Shown: one piece after another, positions 34,176 through 49,100 of the stretch
How the letters are laid out: the number at the start of each line of letters is the position of its first letter
Numbering within the stretch: the first letter of the stretch is position 1
DNA from: Perca fluviatilis
Taxonomy: Eukaryota > Chordata > Actinopteri > Perciformes > Percidae
Assembly: GCF_010015445.1 (NCBI RefSeq)
Contig: NC_053120.1
Span: 607,590 to 671,589, forward strand
Length of the DNA: 64,000 nt
Reading direction: 5' to 3'
The notes under the pieces: generated by a model
Seen by the model: the letters and a program-made list of their open reading frames with translations, nothing else
What the model was told of the DNA's origin: nothing
The model's database searches: none
Program-made: the position numbers and the translations under genes

Positions 34176-37100
34176 TTAAGAGCACCTTGCACATGATTCT
34201 GAAACGAAACATGTTTATGGGAGTTTCTTGAAGGAAATTACTGTAAAGCTATATTAGCGATAGAAACAAGCTTTACGTACCACAAGAAGCGTTTGGAGCA
34301 CCTTACACATGATTCTGACTTAGAAACTTCTTTTGGAGATTCTTGAAGAAAATTACTGTAAAGCTATTTTAGTGCTGGAAACAAGCTTTTACCGCCGCAA
34401 CAAGCTGTTTAGACACGCAACATGATTCTGAAACAGAAACATCTTTATGGGAGTTTCTTGAAAAATACTGTAAAGTATATTAGCGATAGAAACAAACTTT
34501 ACGATTCCACAAGAAGCGTTTGGAGCACTTACCATGATTCTGACATAGAAACTTCCTTTATAATAGATTCTTGAACAATTTTGGGGATTTTTTTTTTTTA
34601 TAAATTTTGGAAATGACTGTAAAGCTATTTTAGTGCTGGAAACAAGCTGTACCACGCCGCAACAAGCTGTTTAGAGCACTACACATGATTCTGACATAAA
34701 ACATCTTGATAAAGCTTCTGGTAGGAAATGACTGACAAGCTATTTCAAATATGGTAACTAGCTTTGCCGCAACAAGCGCTGTTTAGAGCACTTACACATG
34801 ATTCTGACATAAAACATCTTGATAAGGCGCTTCTTGGTAGGAAATTACTGACAAGCTATTTCAAATATGGTAACTAGCTTTACACGCACACAAGAAGCTG
34901 TTTGGAGCACCTTACACATGATTCTGACTTAGAAACTTCCTTTATAATAGATTCTTGAAGGAAATGGAAACAAAGCTTTTGCGCCCGCAACAAGCTGTTT
35001 AGAGCACCTTGAACATGATTCTGACATAGAAACTGCTTATAAAGAGATTCTTGAAGGAAATGACTGTAAAAGCTATTTTAGCGAGTGGAAACAAGCTTTA
35101 CACTCCACAAGAAGCTATTTAGAGCACTTCACACATGATTCTGACATAGAAACTTCTTTTGGAGATTCTTGAAGAAAATTACTGTAAAGCTATTTTAGTG
35201 CTGGAAACAAGCTGTTACACCCACAACAAGCTGTTTTAGAGCACTACACATGATTCTGACATAGAAACTTCCTTTATAAAGAGATTCTTGAAGGAAATGA
35301 CTGTAAAGCTATTTTAGCGATGGAAACAAGCTTTACACTCCACAAGAAGCTGTTTAGAGCACTTTACACATGATTCTGACATAGAAACTTCTTTATAAGA
35401 GATTCTTGAAGGAAATTACTGTAAAGCTATTTTAGTGCTGGAAACAAGCTTTACACGCCACAAGAAGCTGTTTAGAGCACCTTACACATGATTCTGACAT
35501 AGAAATCTTATGAAGATTCTTGAAGGAAATTACTGTAAAGCTATATTAGCGATAGAAACAAGCTTTACGTGCAAGAAGCGTTTGGAGCACCTTACACATG
35601 ATTCTGACTTAGAAACTTCCTTTATAAGAGATTCTTGAGGAAATGGAAACAAAGCTTTGGGCCCGCAACAAGCTGTTTAGAGCACCTTGAACATGATTCT
35701 GACATAGAAACTTCCTTTATAAGAGATTCTTGAAGGAAATGACTGTAAAGCTATTTTAGCGATGGAAACAAGCTTTACACTCCACAAGAAGCTATTTGGA
35801 GCACTTTACACATGATTCTGACATAGAAACTTCTTTTTGAGAGATTCTTGAAGAAAATTACTGTAAAGCTATTTTAGTGCTGGAAACAAGCTTTTACGCC
35901 CACAACAAGCTGTTTAGAGCACTACACATGATTCTGACATAAAAACATCTTGATAAAGTTCTTGGTAAAATGACGACAAACTTAAATATGGTAACTTTAT
36001 GCAACAAGAAGCTGTTTAGAGCACCTTACACATGATTCTGAAACTAAAACATCTTTATAAGAGATTCTTGAAGGAAATGGAAATAAAGCTTTTAAATCCA
36101 TAAACAAGCTGTTTAGAGCACCTTGCACATGATTCTGACATAGAAACTTCCTTTATAAGAGAGTTCTTGAAGGGAAATGACTGTAAAGCTATTTTAGCGA
36201 TGGAAACAAGCTTTACACGCCACAAAAGCTGTTTGGAGCACTTGCACATGATTCTGACATAGAAACTTCTTTTGAGAGATTCTTGAAGAAAATTGCTGTA
36301 AAGCTATTTTAGTGCTGGAAACAAGCTTTACGCCCACCAACAAGCTGTTTAGGGCACCTTACACATGATTCTGACATAGAAACTTCCTTTATAAGAGATT
36401 CTTGAAGGAAATGACTGTAAAGCTATTTTAGCGATGGAAACAAGCTTTACACTCCACAAGAAGCTGTTTGGAGCACTTTGCACATGATTCTGACATAGAA
36501 ACTTCTTTTTGAGATTCTTGAAGAAAATTACTGTAAAACTATTTTAGTGCTGGAAACAAGCTTTACACATAACAAGCTGTTTAGAGCACTCACATGATTC
36601 TGACATAAAACTCTTTATAAGATTGAAGAAAGACTGTAAAGCTATTTTTAATATGAGTAACTAGCTTTACCACAACAAACTGTTTAGAGCACCTTGCACA
36701 TGATTCTGACAACGAAACATTTTCTTTATGGAGTTTCTTGAAGGAAATTACTGTAAAGCTATTTTAGCGATGGAAACAAGCTTTACGTGCCACAAAAGCT
36801 GTTTGGAGCACCTTACACATGATTCTGACATAGAAACTTCTTTTATAAGGATTCTTGAAGAAGAAAATTACTGTAAAGCTATTTTAGTGCTGGAAACAAG
36901 CTTACACCCACAACAAGCTGTTTAGAGCACTACACATGATTCTGACATAAAACTTCTTGATAGGATCTGGGGAAATGACTGAAAGCTATTTTAAATATGG
37001 AAACAAGCTTTACGCACAAGAAGCTGTTTAGAGCACCACATGATTCTGACATAAAACTTCTTTATAAAGTTTCTGTAAATGACTGTACAAGCTATTTTAG

Positions 37101-40100
37101 CTATAGAAACAACTTTACGCCACAAAGACTGTTTAGGACACTTACACATGATTCTGACTTAGAAACTTCCTTTATAATAATAGATTCTTGAAGGAAATTG
37201 GAAACAAAGCTTTTAGCCCCGCAACAAGCTGTTTAAAACACCTTGAACAATGATTCTGACATAGAAACTCCTTTATAAGAGATTCTTGAAGGAAATGACT
37301 GTAAAGCTATTTTAGCGATAGAAACAAGCTTTACACTCCACAAGAAGCTGTTTGGAGCACTTTACACATGATTCTGACATAGAAACTTCTTTTGTGGAGA
37401 TTCTTGAAGAAAATTACTGTAAAGCTATTTTAGTGCTGGAAACAAGCTGTACGCCGCAACAAGCTGTTTAGAGCACTTACATGATTCTGACATAGAAACT
37501 TCTTTATAAGAGATTCTTGAAGGAAATGACTGTAAAAGCTATTTTAGCGAGCAAACACTTTACACGCCACAAGAAGCTGTTTGAACGCTACACATGATTC
37601 TGACACTAGAAACTTCTTTTGAGGAGTTTGAAGAAATTACTGTAAAAACTATATTAGTGAAGAAACAAGCTTTACGCACCACAAGAAGCTTTGGAGCACC
37701 TTAAAACATATGCTTCTTAAGAGATTCTTGAAGGAAATGACTGTAAAGCTATTTTTAGCGATGGAAACAAGCTTTTACACCGCCAACAAGCTGTTTAGAG
37801 CACCTTACACATGATTCTGACATAGAAACTTTCTTTATAAAGAGTTCTTGAAGGAAATGACTGTAAAACTATTTTAGCGATGGAAACAAGCTTTACACTC
37901 CACAAGAAGCTATTTGGAGCACTTTACACATGATTCTGACATAGAAACTTCTTTTTGAGAGATTCTTGAAGAAAATTACTGTAAAGCTATTTTAGTGCTG
38001 GAAACAAGCTTTGTACCGCCACAAGAAGCTGTTTAGAGCACTACACATGATTCTGACATAAAAACATCTTGATAGCAAGCTTCTGGTAGGAAATGACTGA
38101 CAAGCTATTTCAAATATGGTAACTAGCTTTACCGCCCAACAAGAAGCTGTTAAGAGCACCTTGCACATGATTCTGAAACCGAAACATCTTTATGGGAGTT
38201 TCTTGAAGGAATTTACTGTAAAGCTATATTAGCGATAGAAACAAGCTTTACGTACCAAGAAGCGTTTGGAGCACCACATGATTCTGACTTAGAAACTTCC
38301 TTTATAAGAGATTCTTGAAGGAAATGGAAACAAAGCTTTTGCCGCGCCGCAACAAGCTGTTTAGAGCACCTTGAACATGATTCTGACATAGAAACTTCCT
38401 TTATAAGAGATTCTTGAAGGAAATTACTGTAAAGCTATTTTAGTGCTGGAAACAAGCTTTAACCACACAAGAAGCTGTTTAGAGCACTACACATGATTCT
38501 GACATAGAAACTTCCTTTATAAGAGATTCTTGAAGGAAATGACTGTAAAGGCTATTTTAGCGATGGAAACAAGCTTTACACTCCACAAGAAGCTGTTTGG
38601 AGCACTTTACACATGATTCTGACATAGAAACTTCTTTTTGAGAGATTCTTGAAGAAAATTACTGTAAAGCTATTTTAGTGCTGGAAACAAGCTTTACACG
38701 CCACAAGAAGCTGTTTAGAGCACTACTACATGATTCTGACATAAAAACATCTTGATAAAGCGCTTCTGGTAGGAAATGACTGACAAGCATTTTTCAAGTA
38801 TGGTAACTAACTTTAACACAACAAAGCTGTTAGAGCACCTTGCACATGATTCTGAAACCGAAAACATCTTTATGGGAGTTTCTTGAAGGAACTAAAACTA
38901 TATTAGCGATAGAAACAAGCTTTACGTGCCATAAGAAGCGTTTTGAGCACTGCCACATGATTCTGACTTAGAAACTTCCTTTATAAGAGATTCTTGAAGG
39001 AAATGGAAACAAAGCTTTTCTACGCAACAAGCTGTTTAGAGCACCTTGAACATGATTCTGACATAGAAACTTCCTTTTACAAGAGATTCTTGAAGGAAAT
39101 GACTGTAAAGCTATTTTAGCGATGGAAACAAGCTTTACACTCCACAAGAAGCTTTTGGAGCACTTTACACATGATTCTGACATAGAAACTTCTTTTTAGA
39201 GATTCTTGAAGAAAATTACTGTAAAGCTATTTTAGTGCTGGAAACAAGCTTTACGCCACAAACGCGTTTAGAGCACTTACACTGATTCTGACATAGAAAC
39301 TTCCTTTATAAAGAGATTCTTGAAGGAAATGACTGTAAAGCTATTTTAGCGATGGAAACAAGCTTTACACTCCACAAGAAGCTGTTTGGAGCACTTTACA
39401 CATGATTCTGACATAGAAACTTCTTTTTGAGAGATTCTTGAAGAAAATTACTGTAAAGCTAATTTTAGTGCTAGAAACAAGCTGTACCGAACAAGCTGTT
39501 TAGAGCACTAACATGATTCTGACATTAAAAACATCTTGATAAAGCGCTTCTGGTAGGAAATGACTGACAAGCTATTTCAAGTATGGTAACTAGCTTTACA
39601 CGCAACAAGAAGCTGTTAGAGCACCTTGCACATGATTCTGAAACCGAAACATCTTTATGGGAGTTTCTTGAAGGAATTACTTACTGTAAAGCTATATTAG
39701 CGATAGAAACAAGCTTTACGTTACCAAAGAAGCGTTTGGAGCACCTCACATGATTCTGACTTAGAAACTTCCTTTATAAGAGATTCTTGAAGGAAATGGA
39801 AACAAAGCTTTTCGGCGCCGCAACAAGCTGTTTAGAGCACCTTGAACATGATTCTGACATAGAAACTTCCTTTATAAGAGATTCTTGAAGGAAATGACTG
39901 TAAAGCTATTTTAGCGATGGAAACAAGCTTTACACTCCACAAGAAGCTATTTGGAGCACTTTAACATGATTCTGACATAGAAACTTCTTTTATAAGAGAT
40001 TCTTGAAGAAATTACTGTAAAGCTATTTTAGGTTGCGGGAAACAAGCTTTACACGCCACAAGAAGCTGTTTAGAGCACTTTACACATGATTCTGACATAG

Positions 40101-43100
40101 AAACTTTCTTTATAAGAGATTCTTGAAGAAATTACTGTAAAGCTATTTTAGCGATGGAAACAAACTTTACACTCCAACAAGAAGCTGTTTAGGAGCACTA
40201 CACATGATTCTGACATAAAACATCTTGATAAAGCTTCTGGTAGGAAATGACTGATAAGCTATTTCAAAGTATGGTAACTAGCTTTACACACAACAAAAAG
40301 CTGTTAGAGCACCTTGCACATGATTCTGAAACCGAAACATGTTTATGGGAGTTTCTTGAAGGAAATTACTGTAAAGCTATATTAGCGATAGAAACAAGCT
40401 TTACGTGCCACAAGAAGCGTTTGGAGCACCTTACACATGATTCTGACTTAGAAACTTCCTTTATAAGAGATTCTTGAAGGAAATGGAAACAAAGCTTTTC
40501 GCGCCGCAACAAGCTGTTTAGAGGACTACACATGATTCTGACATAGAAACTTCCTTTATAAGAGATTCTTGAAGGAAATGACTGTAAAGCTATTTTAGCG
40601 ATGGAAACAAGCTTTACACTCCACAAGAAGCTATTTGGAGCACTTTACACATGATTCTGACATAGAAACTTCTTTTTGAGAGATTCTTGAAGAAAATTAC
40701 TGTAAAGCTATTTTAGTGCTGGAAACAAGCTGTACCACATAACAAGCTGTTTAGAGCACTACACATGATTCTGACATAAAAACATCTTGATAAGCGCTTC
40801 TGGTAGGAAATGACTGACAAGCTTTTTCAAGTATGGTAACTAGCTTTACACACAACAAGAAGCTGTTAGAGCACCTTGCACATGATTCTGAAACAGAAAC
40901 ATCTTTATGGGAGTTTCTTGAAGGAAATTACTGTAAAGCTATATTAGCGATAGAAACAAGCTTTACGTGCCATAAAGAAGCGTTTGGAGCACCTTATACA
41001 TGATTCTGACTTAGAAACTTCCTTTATAAAATTCTTGAAGGAAATGGAAACAAAGCTTTTTCGCCCACAACAAGCTGTTTAGAGCACCTTGAACATGATT
41101 CTGACATAGAAACTTCCTTTATAAGAGATTCTTGAAGGAAATGACTGTAAAAGAAACTATTTGTAGCGATGGAAACAAGCTTTACACTCCACAAGAAGCT
41201 ATTTGGAGCACTTTACACATGATTCTGACATAGAAACTTCTTTTTGAGAGATTCTTGAAGAAAATTACTGTAAAGCTATTTTAGTGCTGGAAACAAGCTG
41301 TACACACCGCAACAAGCTGTTTAGAGCACTACACATGATTCTGACATAGAAACTTCCTTTATAAGAGATTCTTGAAGGAAATGACTGTAAAAGCTATTTT
41401 AGCGATGGAAACAAGCTTTACACTCCACAAGAAGCTGTTTGGAGCACTTTACACATGATTCTGACATAGAAACTTCTTTTTGAGAGATTCTTGAAGAAAA
41501 TTACTGTAAAGCTATTTTAGTGCTGGAAACAAGCTGTACACGCCGCAACAAGCTGTTTAGAGCACTACACATGATTCTGACATAAAAACATCTTGATAAG
41601 AGCTTCTGGTAGGAAATGACTGACAAGCTTTTTCAAGTATGGTAACTAGCTTTACACACAACAAGAAGCTGTTAGAGCACCTTGCACATGATTCTGAAAC
41701 CGAAACATCTTTATGGGAGTTTCTTGAAGGAAATTACTGTAAAGCTATATTAGCGATAGAAACAAGCTTTACGTGCCACAAGAAGCGTTTGGAGCACCTT
41801 ACACATGATTCTGACTTAGAAACTTCCTTTATAAGAGATTCTTGAAGGAAATGGAAACAAAGCTTTTCGAGCCGCAACAAGCTGTTTAGAGCACCTTGAA
41901 CATGATTCTGACATAGAAACTTCCTTTATAAGAGATTCTTGAAGGAAATGACTGTAAAGCTATTTTAGCGATGGAAACAAGCTTTACACTCCACAAGAAG
42001 CTATTTGGAGCACTTTACACATGATTCTGACATAGAAACTTCTTTTTGAGAGATTCTTGAAGAAAATTACTGTAAACCTATTTTAGTGCTGGAAACAAGC
42101 TTTACACTCCGCAACAAGCTGTTTAGAGCACTACACATGATTCTGANNNNNNNNNNNNNNNNNNNNNNNNNNNNNNNNNNNNNNNNNNNNNNNNNNNNNN
42201 NNNNNNNNNNNNNNNNNNNNNNNNNNNNNNNNNNNNNNNNNNNNNNNNNNNNNNNNNNNNNNNNNNNNNNNNNNNNNNNNNNNNNNNNNNNNNNNNNNNN
42301 NNNNNNNNNNNNNNNNNNNNNNNNNNNNNNNNNNNNNNNNNNNNNNNNNNNNNNNNNNNNNNNNNNNNNNNNNNNNNNNNNNNNNNNNNNNNNNNNNNNN
42401 NNNNNNNNNNNNNNNNNNNNNNNNNNNNNNNNNNNNNNNNNNNNNNNNNNNNNNNNNNNNNNNNNNNNNNNNNNNNNNNNNNNNNNNNNNNNNNNNNNNN
42501 NNNNNNNNNNNNNNNNNNNNNNNNNNNNNNNNNNNNNNNNNNNNNNNNNNNNNNNNNNNNNNNNNNNNNNNNNNNNNNNNNNNNNNNNNNNNNNNNNNNN
42601 NNNNNNNNNNNNNNNNNNNNNNNNNNNNNNNNNNNNNNNNNNNNNNTGCCACAAGAAGCGTTTGGAGCACCTTACACATGATTCTGACTTAGAAACTTCC
42701 TTTATAAGAGATTCTTGAAGGAAATGGAAACAAAGCTTTTCGAGCCGCAACAAGCTGTTTAGAGCACCTTGAACATGATTCTGACATAGAAACTTCCTTT
42801 ATAAGAGATTCTTGAAGGAAATGACTGTAAAGCTATTTTAGCGATGGAAACAAGCTTTACACTCCACAAGAAGCTATTTGGAGCACTTTACACATGATTC
42901 TGACATAGAAACTTCCTTTATAAGAGATTCTTGAAGGAAATGACTGTAAAGCTATTTTAGCGATGGAAACAAGCTTTACACTCCACAAGAAGCTATTTGG
43001 AGCACTTTACACATGATTCTGACATAGAAACTTCTTTTTGAGAGATTCTTGAAGAAAATTACTGTAAAGCTATTTTAGTGCTGGAAACAAGCTGTACACG

Positions 43101-46100
43101 CCGCAACAAGCTGTTTAGAGCACTACACATGATTCTGACATAAAAACATCTTGATAAAAGCTTCTGGTAGGAAATGACTGACAAGCTATTTCAAATATGG
43201 TAACTAGCTTTACATACAAAAAAGAAGCTGTTAAGAGCAACTTGCACATGATTCTTAGAAACAAAACATCTTTATGGGAGTTTCTTGAAGGAAATTACTG
43301 TAAAGCTATATTAGCGATAGAAACAAGCTTTACGTGCCACAAGAAGCGTTTGGAGCACCTTACACATGATTCTGACTTAGAAACTTCCTTTATAAGAGAT
43401 TCTTGAAGGAAATGGAAACAAAACTATTGGCGCCCAACAAGCTGTTTAGAGCACCTTGAACATGATTCTGACATAGAAACTTCCTTTATAAGAGATTCTT
43501 GAAGGAAATGACTGTAAAGCTATTTTAGCGATGGAAACAAACTAAGCCTCCACGAAGCTGTTTAGAGCACATTACACATGATTCTGACATAGAAACTTCC
43601 TTTATAAGAGATTCTTGAAGGAAATGACTGTAAAGCTATTTTAGCGATGGAAACAAGCTTTACACTCCACAAGAAGCTGTTTGGAGCACTTTACACATGA
43701 TTCTGACATAGAAACTTCTTTTTGAGAGATTCTTGAAGAAAATTACTGTAAAGCTATTTTAGTGCTGGAAACAAGCTGTACACGCCGCAACAAGCTGTTT
43801 AGAGCACTTACACATGATTCTGACATAAAAACATCTTGATAAGCGCTTCTGGTAGGAAATGACTGACAAGCTATTTCAAATATGGTAACTAGCTTTACAC
43901 GCAACAAGAAGCTGTTTAGAGCACCTTGCACATGATTCTGAAACCCGAAACATCTTTATGGGAGTTTCTTGAAGGAAATTACTGTAAAGCTATATTAGCG
44001 ATAGAAACAAGCTTTACGTACCACAAGAAGCGTTTGGAGCACCTTACACATGATTCTGACTTAGAAACTTCCTTTATAAGAGATTCTTGAAGGAAATGGA
44101 AACAAAGCTTTTCGGCGCCCCAACAAGCTGTTTAGAGCACCACGAACATGATTCTGACATAGAAACTTCCTTTATAAGAGATTCTTGAAGGAAATGACTG
44201 TAAAGCTATTTTAGCGATGGAAACAAGCTTTACACTCCACAAGAAGCTATTTGGAGCACTTTACACATGATTCTGACATAGAAACTTCTTTTGAGAGATT
44301 CTTGAAGAAAATTACTGTAAAGCTATTTTAGTGCTGGAAACAAGCTTTACACTCCACAAGAAGCTGTTTAGAGCACTTTACACATGATTCTGACATAAAA
44401 ACATCTTGATAAGAGCTTCTGGTAGGAAATGACTGACAAGCTATTTTAAATATGGTAACTAACTTTTACATAACAAAAAGCTGTTTAGAGCACCTTGCAC
44501 ATGATTCTGAAACCAGAAACATCTTTATGGGAGTTCTTGAAGGAAATTACTGTAAAATATATTACGATAGAAACAAGCTTTACGTGCCACAAGAAGCGTT
44601 TGGAGCACCTTACACATGATTCTGACTTAGAAACTTCTAAATTTTGAGAGATTCTTGAAGAAAATTACTGTAAAGCTATTTTAGTGCTGGAAACAAGCTT
44701 TACCACGCAACAAGCTGTTTAGAGCACCTTGCACATGATTCTGACAAGAGAAACATCTTTATGGGAGTTTCTTGAAGGAAATTACTGTAAAGCTATATTA
44801 GCGATAAAGCAAACTTTACGTGCCACAAGAAGCGTTTGGAGCACCTTACACATGATTCTGACTTAGAAACTTCCTTTATAAGAGATTCTTGAAGGAAATG
44901 GAAACAAAGCTTTTCGCGCCACGCAACAAGCTGTTTAGAGCACCTTGAACATGATTCTGACATAGAAACTTCCTTTATAAGAGATTCTTGAAGGAAATGT
45001 ACTGTAAAGCTATTTTAGTGCTGGAAACAAGCTTTACACTCATAACAAGCTGTTTAGGAGCACTTACACATGATTCTGACATAGAAACTTCCTTTATGAG
45101 AGATTCTTGAAGGAAATGACTGTAAAGCTATTTTAGCGATGGAAACAAGCTTTACACTCCACAAGAAGCTGTTTAGGAGCACTTTTAACACGATGATTCT
45201 GACATAGAAACTTCTTTATGAGAGATTCTTGAAGAAAATTACTGTAAAAGCTATTTTAGTGCTGGAAACAAGCTTTACGCCATAACAAGCTGTTTAGAGC
45301 ACTTGCACATGATTCTGACATAGAAACTTCCTTTATAAGAGATTCTTGAAGGAAATGACTGTAAAGCTATTTTAGCGATGGAAACAAGCTTTACACTCCA
45401 CAAGAAGCTGTTTGGAGCACTTTACACATGATTCTGACATAGAAACTTCTTTTTGAGAGATTCTTGAAGAAAATTACTGTAAAGCTATTTTAGTGCTGGA
45501 AACAAGCTTTACACGCCGCAACAAGCTGTTTAGAGCACCTTACACATGATTCTGACATAGAAACTTCCTTTATAAGAGATTCTTGAAGGAAATGACTGTA
45601 AAGCTATTTTAGCGATGGAAACAAGCTTTACACTCCACAAGAAGCTGTTTGGAGCACTTTACACATGATTCTGACATAGAAACATCTTTATGGGAGATTC
45701 TTGAAGGAAATTACTGTAAAGCTATATTAGCGATAGAAACAAGCTTTACGCGCCACAAGAAGCGTTTGGAGCACCTTACACATGATTCTGACTTAGAAAC
45801 TTCCTTTATAAGAGATTCTTGAAGGAAATGGAAACAAAGCTTTTTAGCCACAACAAGCTGTTTAGAGCACCTTGAACATGATTCTGACATAGAAACTTCC
45901 TTTATAAGAGATTCTTGAAGGAAATGACTGTAAAAGAATTTTAGCGATGGAAACAAGCTTTACGCGCCACAAGAAGCTATTTGGAGCACTTTACACATGA
46001 TTCTGACTTAGAAACTTCCTTTATAATAGATTCTTGAAGGAAATGGAAACAAAGCTTTTCGCGCCGCAACAAGCTGTTTAGAGCACCTTGAACATGATTC

Positions 46101-49100
46101 TGACATAGAAACTTCCTTTATAAGAGATTCTTGAAGGAAATTACTGTAAAGCTATTTTAGCGATGGAAACAAGCTTTACACTCCACAAGAAGCTATTTGG
46201 AGCACTTTACACATGATTCTGACATAGAAACTTCCTTTTTGAGATTCTTGAAGAAAATTACTGTAAAGCTATTTTAGTGCTGGAAACAAGCTGTAAACGC
46301 CGCAAAAGCTGTTTAGAGCACCTACACATGATTCTGGATAAAAACATCTTGATAAGGCTTCTGGTAGGAAATGACTGACAAGCTATTTCAAATATGGTAA
46401 CTAGCTTTACACGCAACAAGAAGCTGTTAAGAGCACCTTGCACATGATTCTGAAACCGAAACATCTTTATGGGAGTTTCTTGAAGGAAATTACTGTAAAG
46501 CTATATTAGCGATAGAAACAAGCTTTACGTGACACAAGAAGCTGTTAAGTTAACCACACACATGATTCTGACTTAGAAACTTCTTTTTGAGAGATTCTTG
46601 AAGAAAATTACTGTAAAGCTATTTTAGTGCTGGAAACAAGCTTTACACGCCAACAAGCTGTTTAGAGCACCTTGCACATGATTCTGACATAAAAACATCT
46701 TTATAAGAGCTTCTTGAAGGAAATGACTGAAAAGGTATTTTAAATATGGTAACACGCTTTACACGCCACAAGAAGCTGTTTGGAGCACCTTACACATGAT
46801 TCTGACTTAGAAACTTCCTTTATAATAGATTCTTGAAGGAAATGGAAACAAAGCTTTTTAGCTCCGCAACAAGCTGTTTAGAGCACCTTGAACATGATTC
46901 TGACATAGAAACTTCCTTTATAAGAGATTCTTTGAAGGAAATGACTGTAAAGCTATTTTTAGCGATGGAAAAAGAACTTTACACTCCACAAGAAGCTATT
47001 TGGAGCACTTTACACATGATTCTGACATAGAAACTTCTTTTGAGAGATTCTTGAAGAAAATTACTGTAAAGCTATTTTAGTGCTGGAAACAAGCTGTACA
47101 CGCCGCAACAAGCTGTTTAGAGCACTACACATGATTCTGACATAGAAACTTCCTTTATAAGAGATTCTTGAAGGAAATGACTGTAAAGCTATTTTAGCGA
47201 TGGAAACAAGCTTTACACTCCACAAGAAGCTGTTTGGAGCACTTTACACATGATTCTGACATAGAAACTTCTTTTTGAGAGATTCTTGAAGAAAATTACT
47301 GTAAAGCTATTTTAGTGCTGGAAACAAGCTTTACACGCCGCAACAAGCTGTTTAGAGCACTTACACATGATTCTGACATAGAAACTTCCTTTATAAGAGA
47401 TTCTTGAAGGAAATGACTGTAAAGCTATTTTAGCGATAGAAACAAGCGTTACGTGCCACAAGAAGCGTTTGGAGCACCTTACACATGATTCTGACATAGA
47501 AACTTCTTTTTGAGAGATTCTTGAAGAAAATTACTGTAAAGCTATTTTAGTGCTGGAAACAAGCTGTAAACGCCGCAACAAGCTGTTTAGAGCACTACAC
47601 ATGATTCTGACATAAAAACATCTTGATAAGCGCTTCTGGTAGGAAATGACTGACAAGCTATTTCAAATATGGTAACTAGCTTTACACGCAACAAGAAGCT
47701 GTTAAGAGCACCTTGCACATGATTCTGAAACCGAAACATGTTTATGGGAGTTTCTTGAAGGAAATTACTGTAAAGCTATATTAGCGATAGAAACAAGCTT
47801 TACGTGCCACAAGAAGCGTTTGGAGCACCTTACACATGATTCTGACTTAGAAACTTCTTTTTGAGAGATTCTTGAAGAAAATTACTGTAAAGCTATTTTA
47901 GTGCTGGAAACAAGCTTTACACGCCGCAACAAGCTGTTTAGAGCACCTTGCACATGATTCTGACATAAAAACATCCTTTATAAGCGCTTCTTGTAGGAAA
48001 TGACTGAAAAGCTATTTTAAATATGGTAACTAGCTTTACACGCCACAAGAAGCTGTTTGGAGCACCTTACACATGATTCTGACTTAGAAACTTCCTTTAT
48101 AATAGATTCTTGAAGGAAATGGAAACAAAGCTTTTCGCGCCGCAACAAGCTGTTTAGAGCACCTTGAACATGATTCTGACATAGAAACTTCCTTTATAAG
48201 AGATTCTTGAAGGAAATGACTGTAAAGCTATTTTAGCGATGGAAACAAGCTTTACACTCCACAAGAAGCTATTTGGAGCACTTTACACATGATTCTGACA
48301 TAGAAACTTCTTTTTGAGAGATTCTTGAAGAAAATTACTGTAAAGCTATTTTAGTGCTGGAAACAAGCTTTACACGCCGCAACAAGCTGTTTAGAGCACT
48401 ACACATGATTCTGACATAAAAACATCTTGATAAGCGCTTCTGGTAGGAAATGACTGACAAGCTATTTCAAATATGGTAACTAGCTTTACACGCCACAAGA
48501 AGCTGTTTGGAGCACCTTACACATGATTCTGACTTAGAAACTTCCTTTATAAGAGATTCTTGAAGGAAATGGAAACAAAGCTTTTTACGCCCGCAACAAG
48601 CTGTTTAGAGCACCTTGCACATGATTCTGACATAGAAACTTCCTTTATAAGAGATTCTTGAAGGAAATGACTGTAAAGCTATTTTAGCGATGGAAACAAG
48701 CTTTACACTCCACAAGAAGCTGTTTGGAGCACTTTACACATGATTCTGACATAGAAACTTCTTTTTGAGAGATTCTTGAAGAAAATTACTGTAAAGCTAT
48801 TTTAGTGCTGGAAACAAGCTTTACGTGCCACAAGAAGCGTTTGGAGCACCTTACACATGATTCTGACTTAGAAACTTCCTTTATAAGAGATTCTTGAAGG
48901 AAATGGAAACAAAGCTTTTCGCGCCGCAACAAGCTGTTTAGAGCACCTTGAACATGATTCTGACATAGAAACTTCCTTTATAAGAGATTCTTGAAGGAAA
49001 TGACTGTAAAAGAATTTTAGCGATGGAAACAAGCTTTACACTCCACAAGAAGCTATTTGGAGCACTTTACACATGATTCTGACTTAGAAACTTCCTTTAT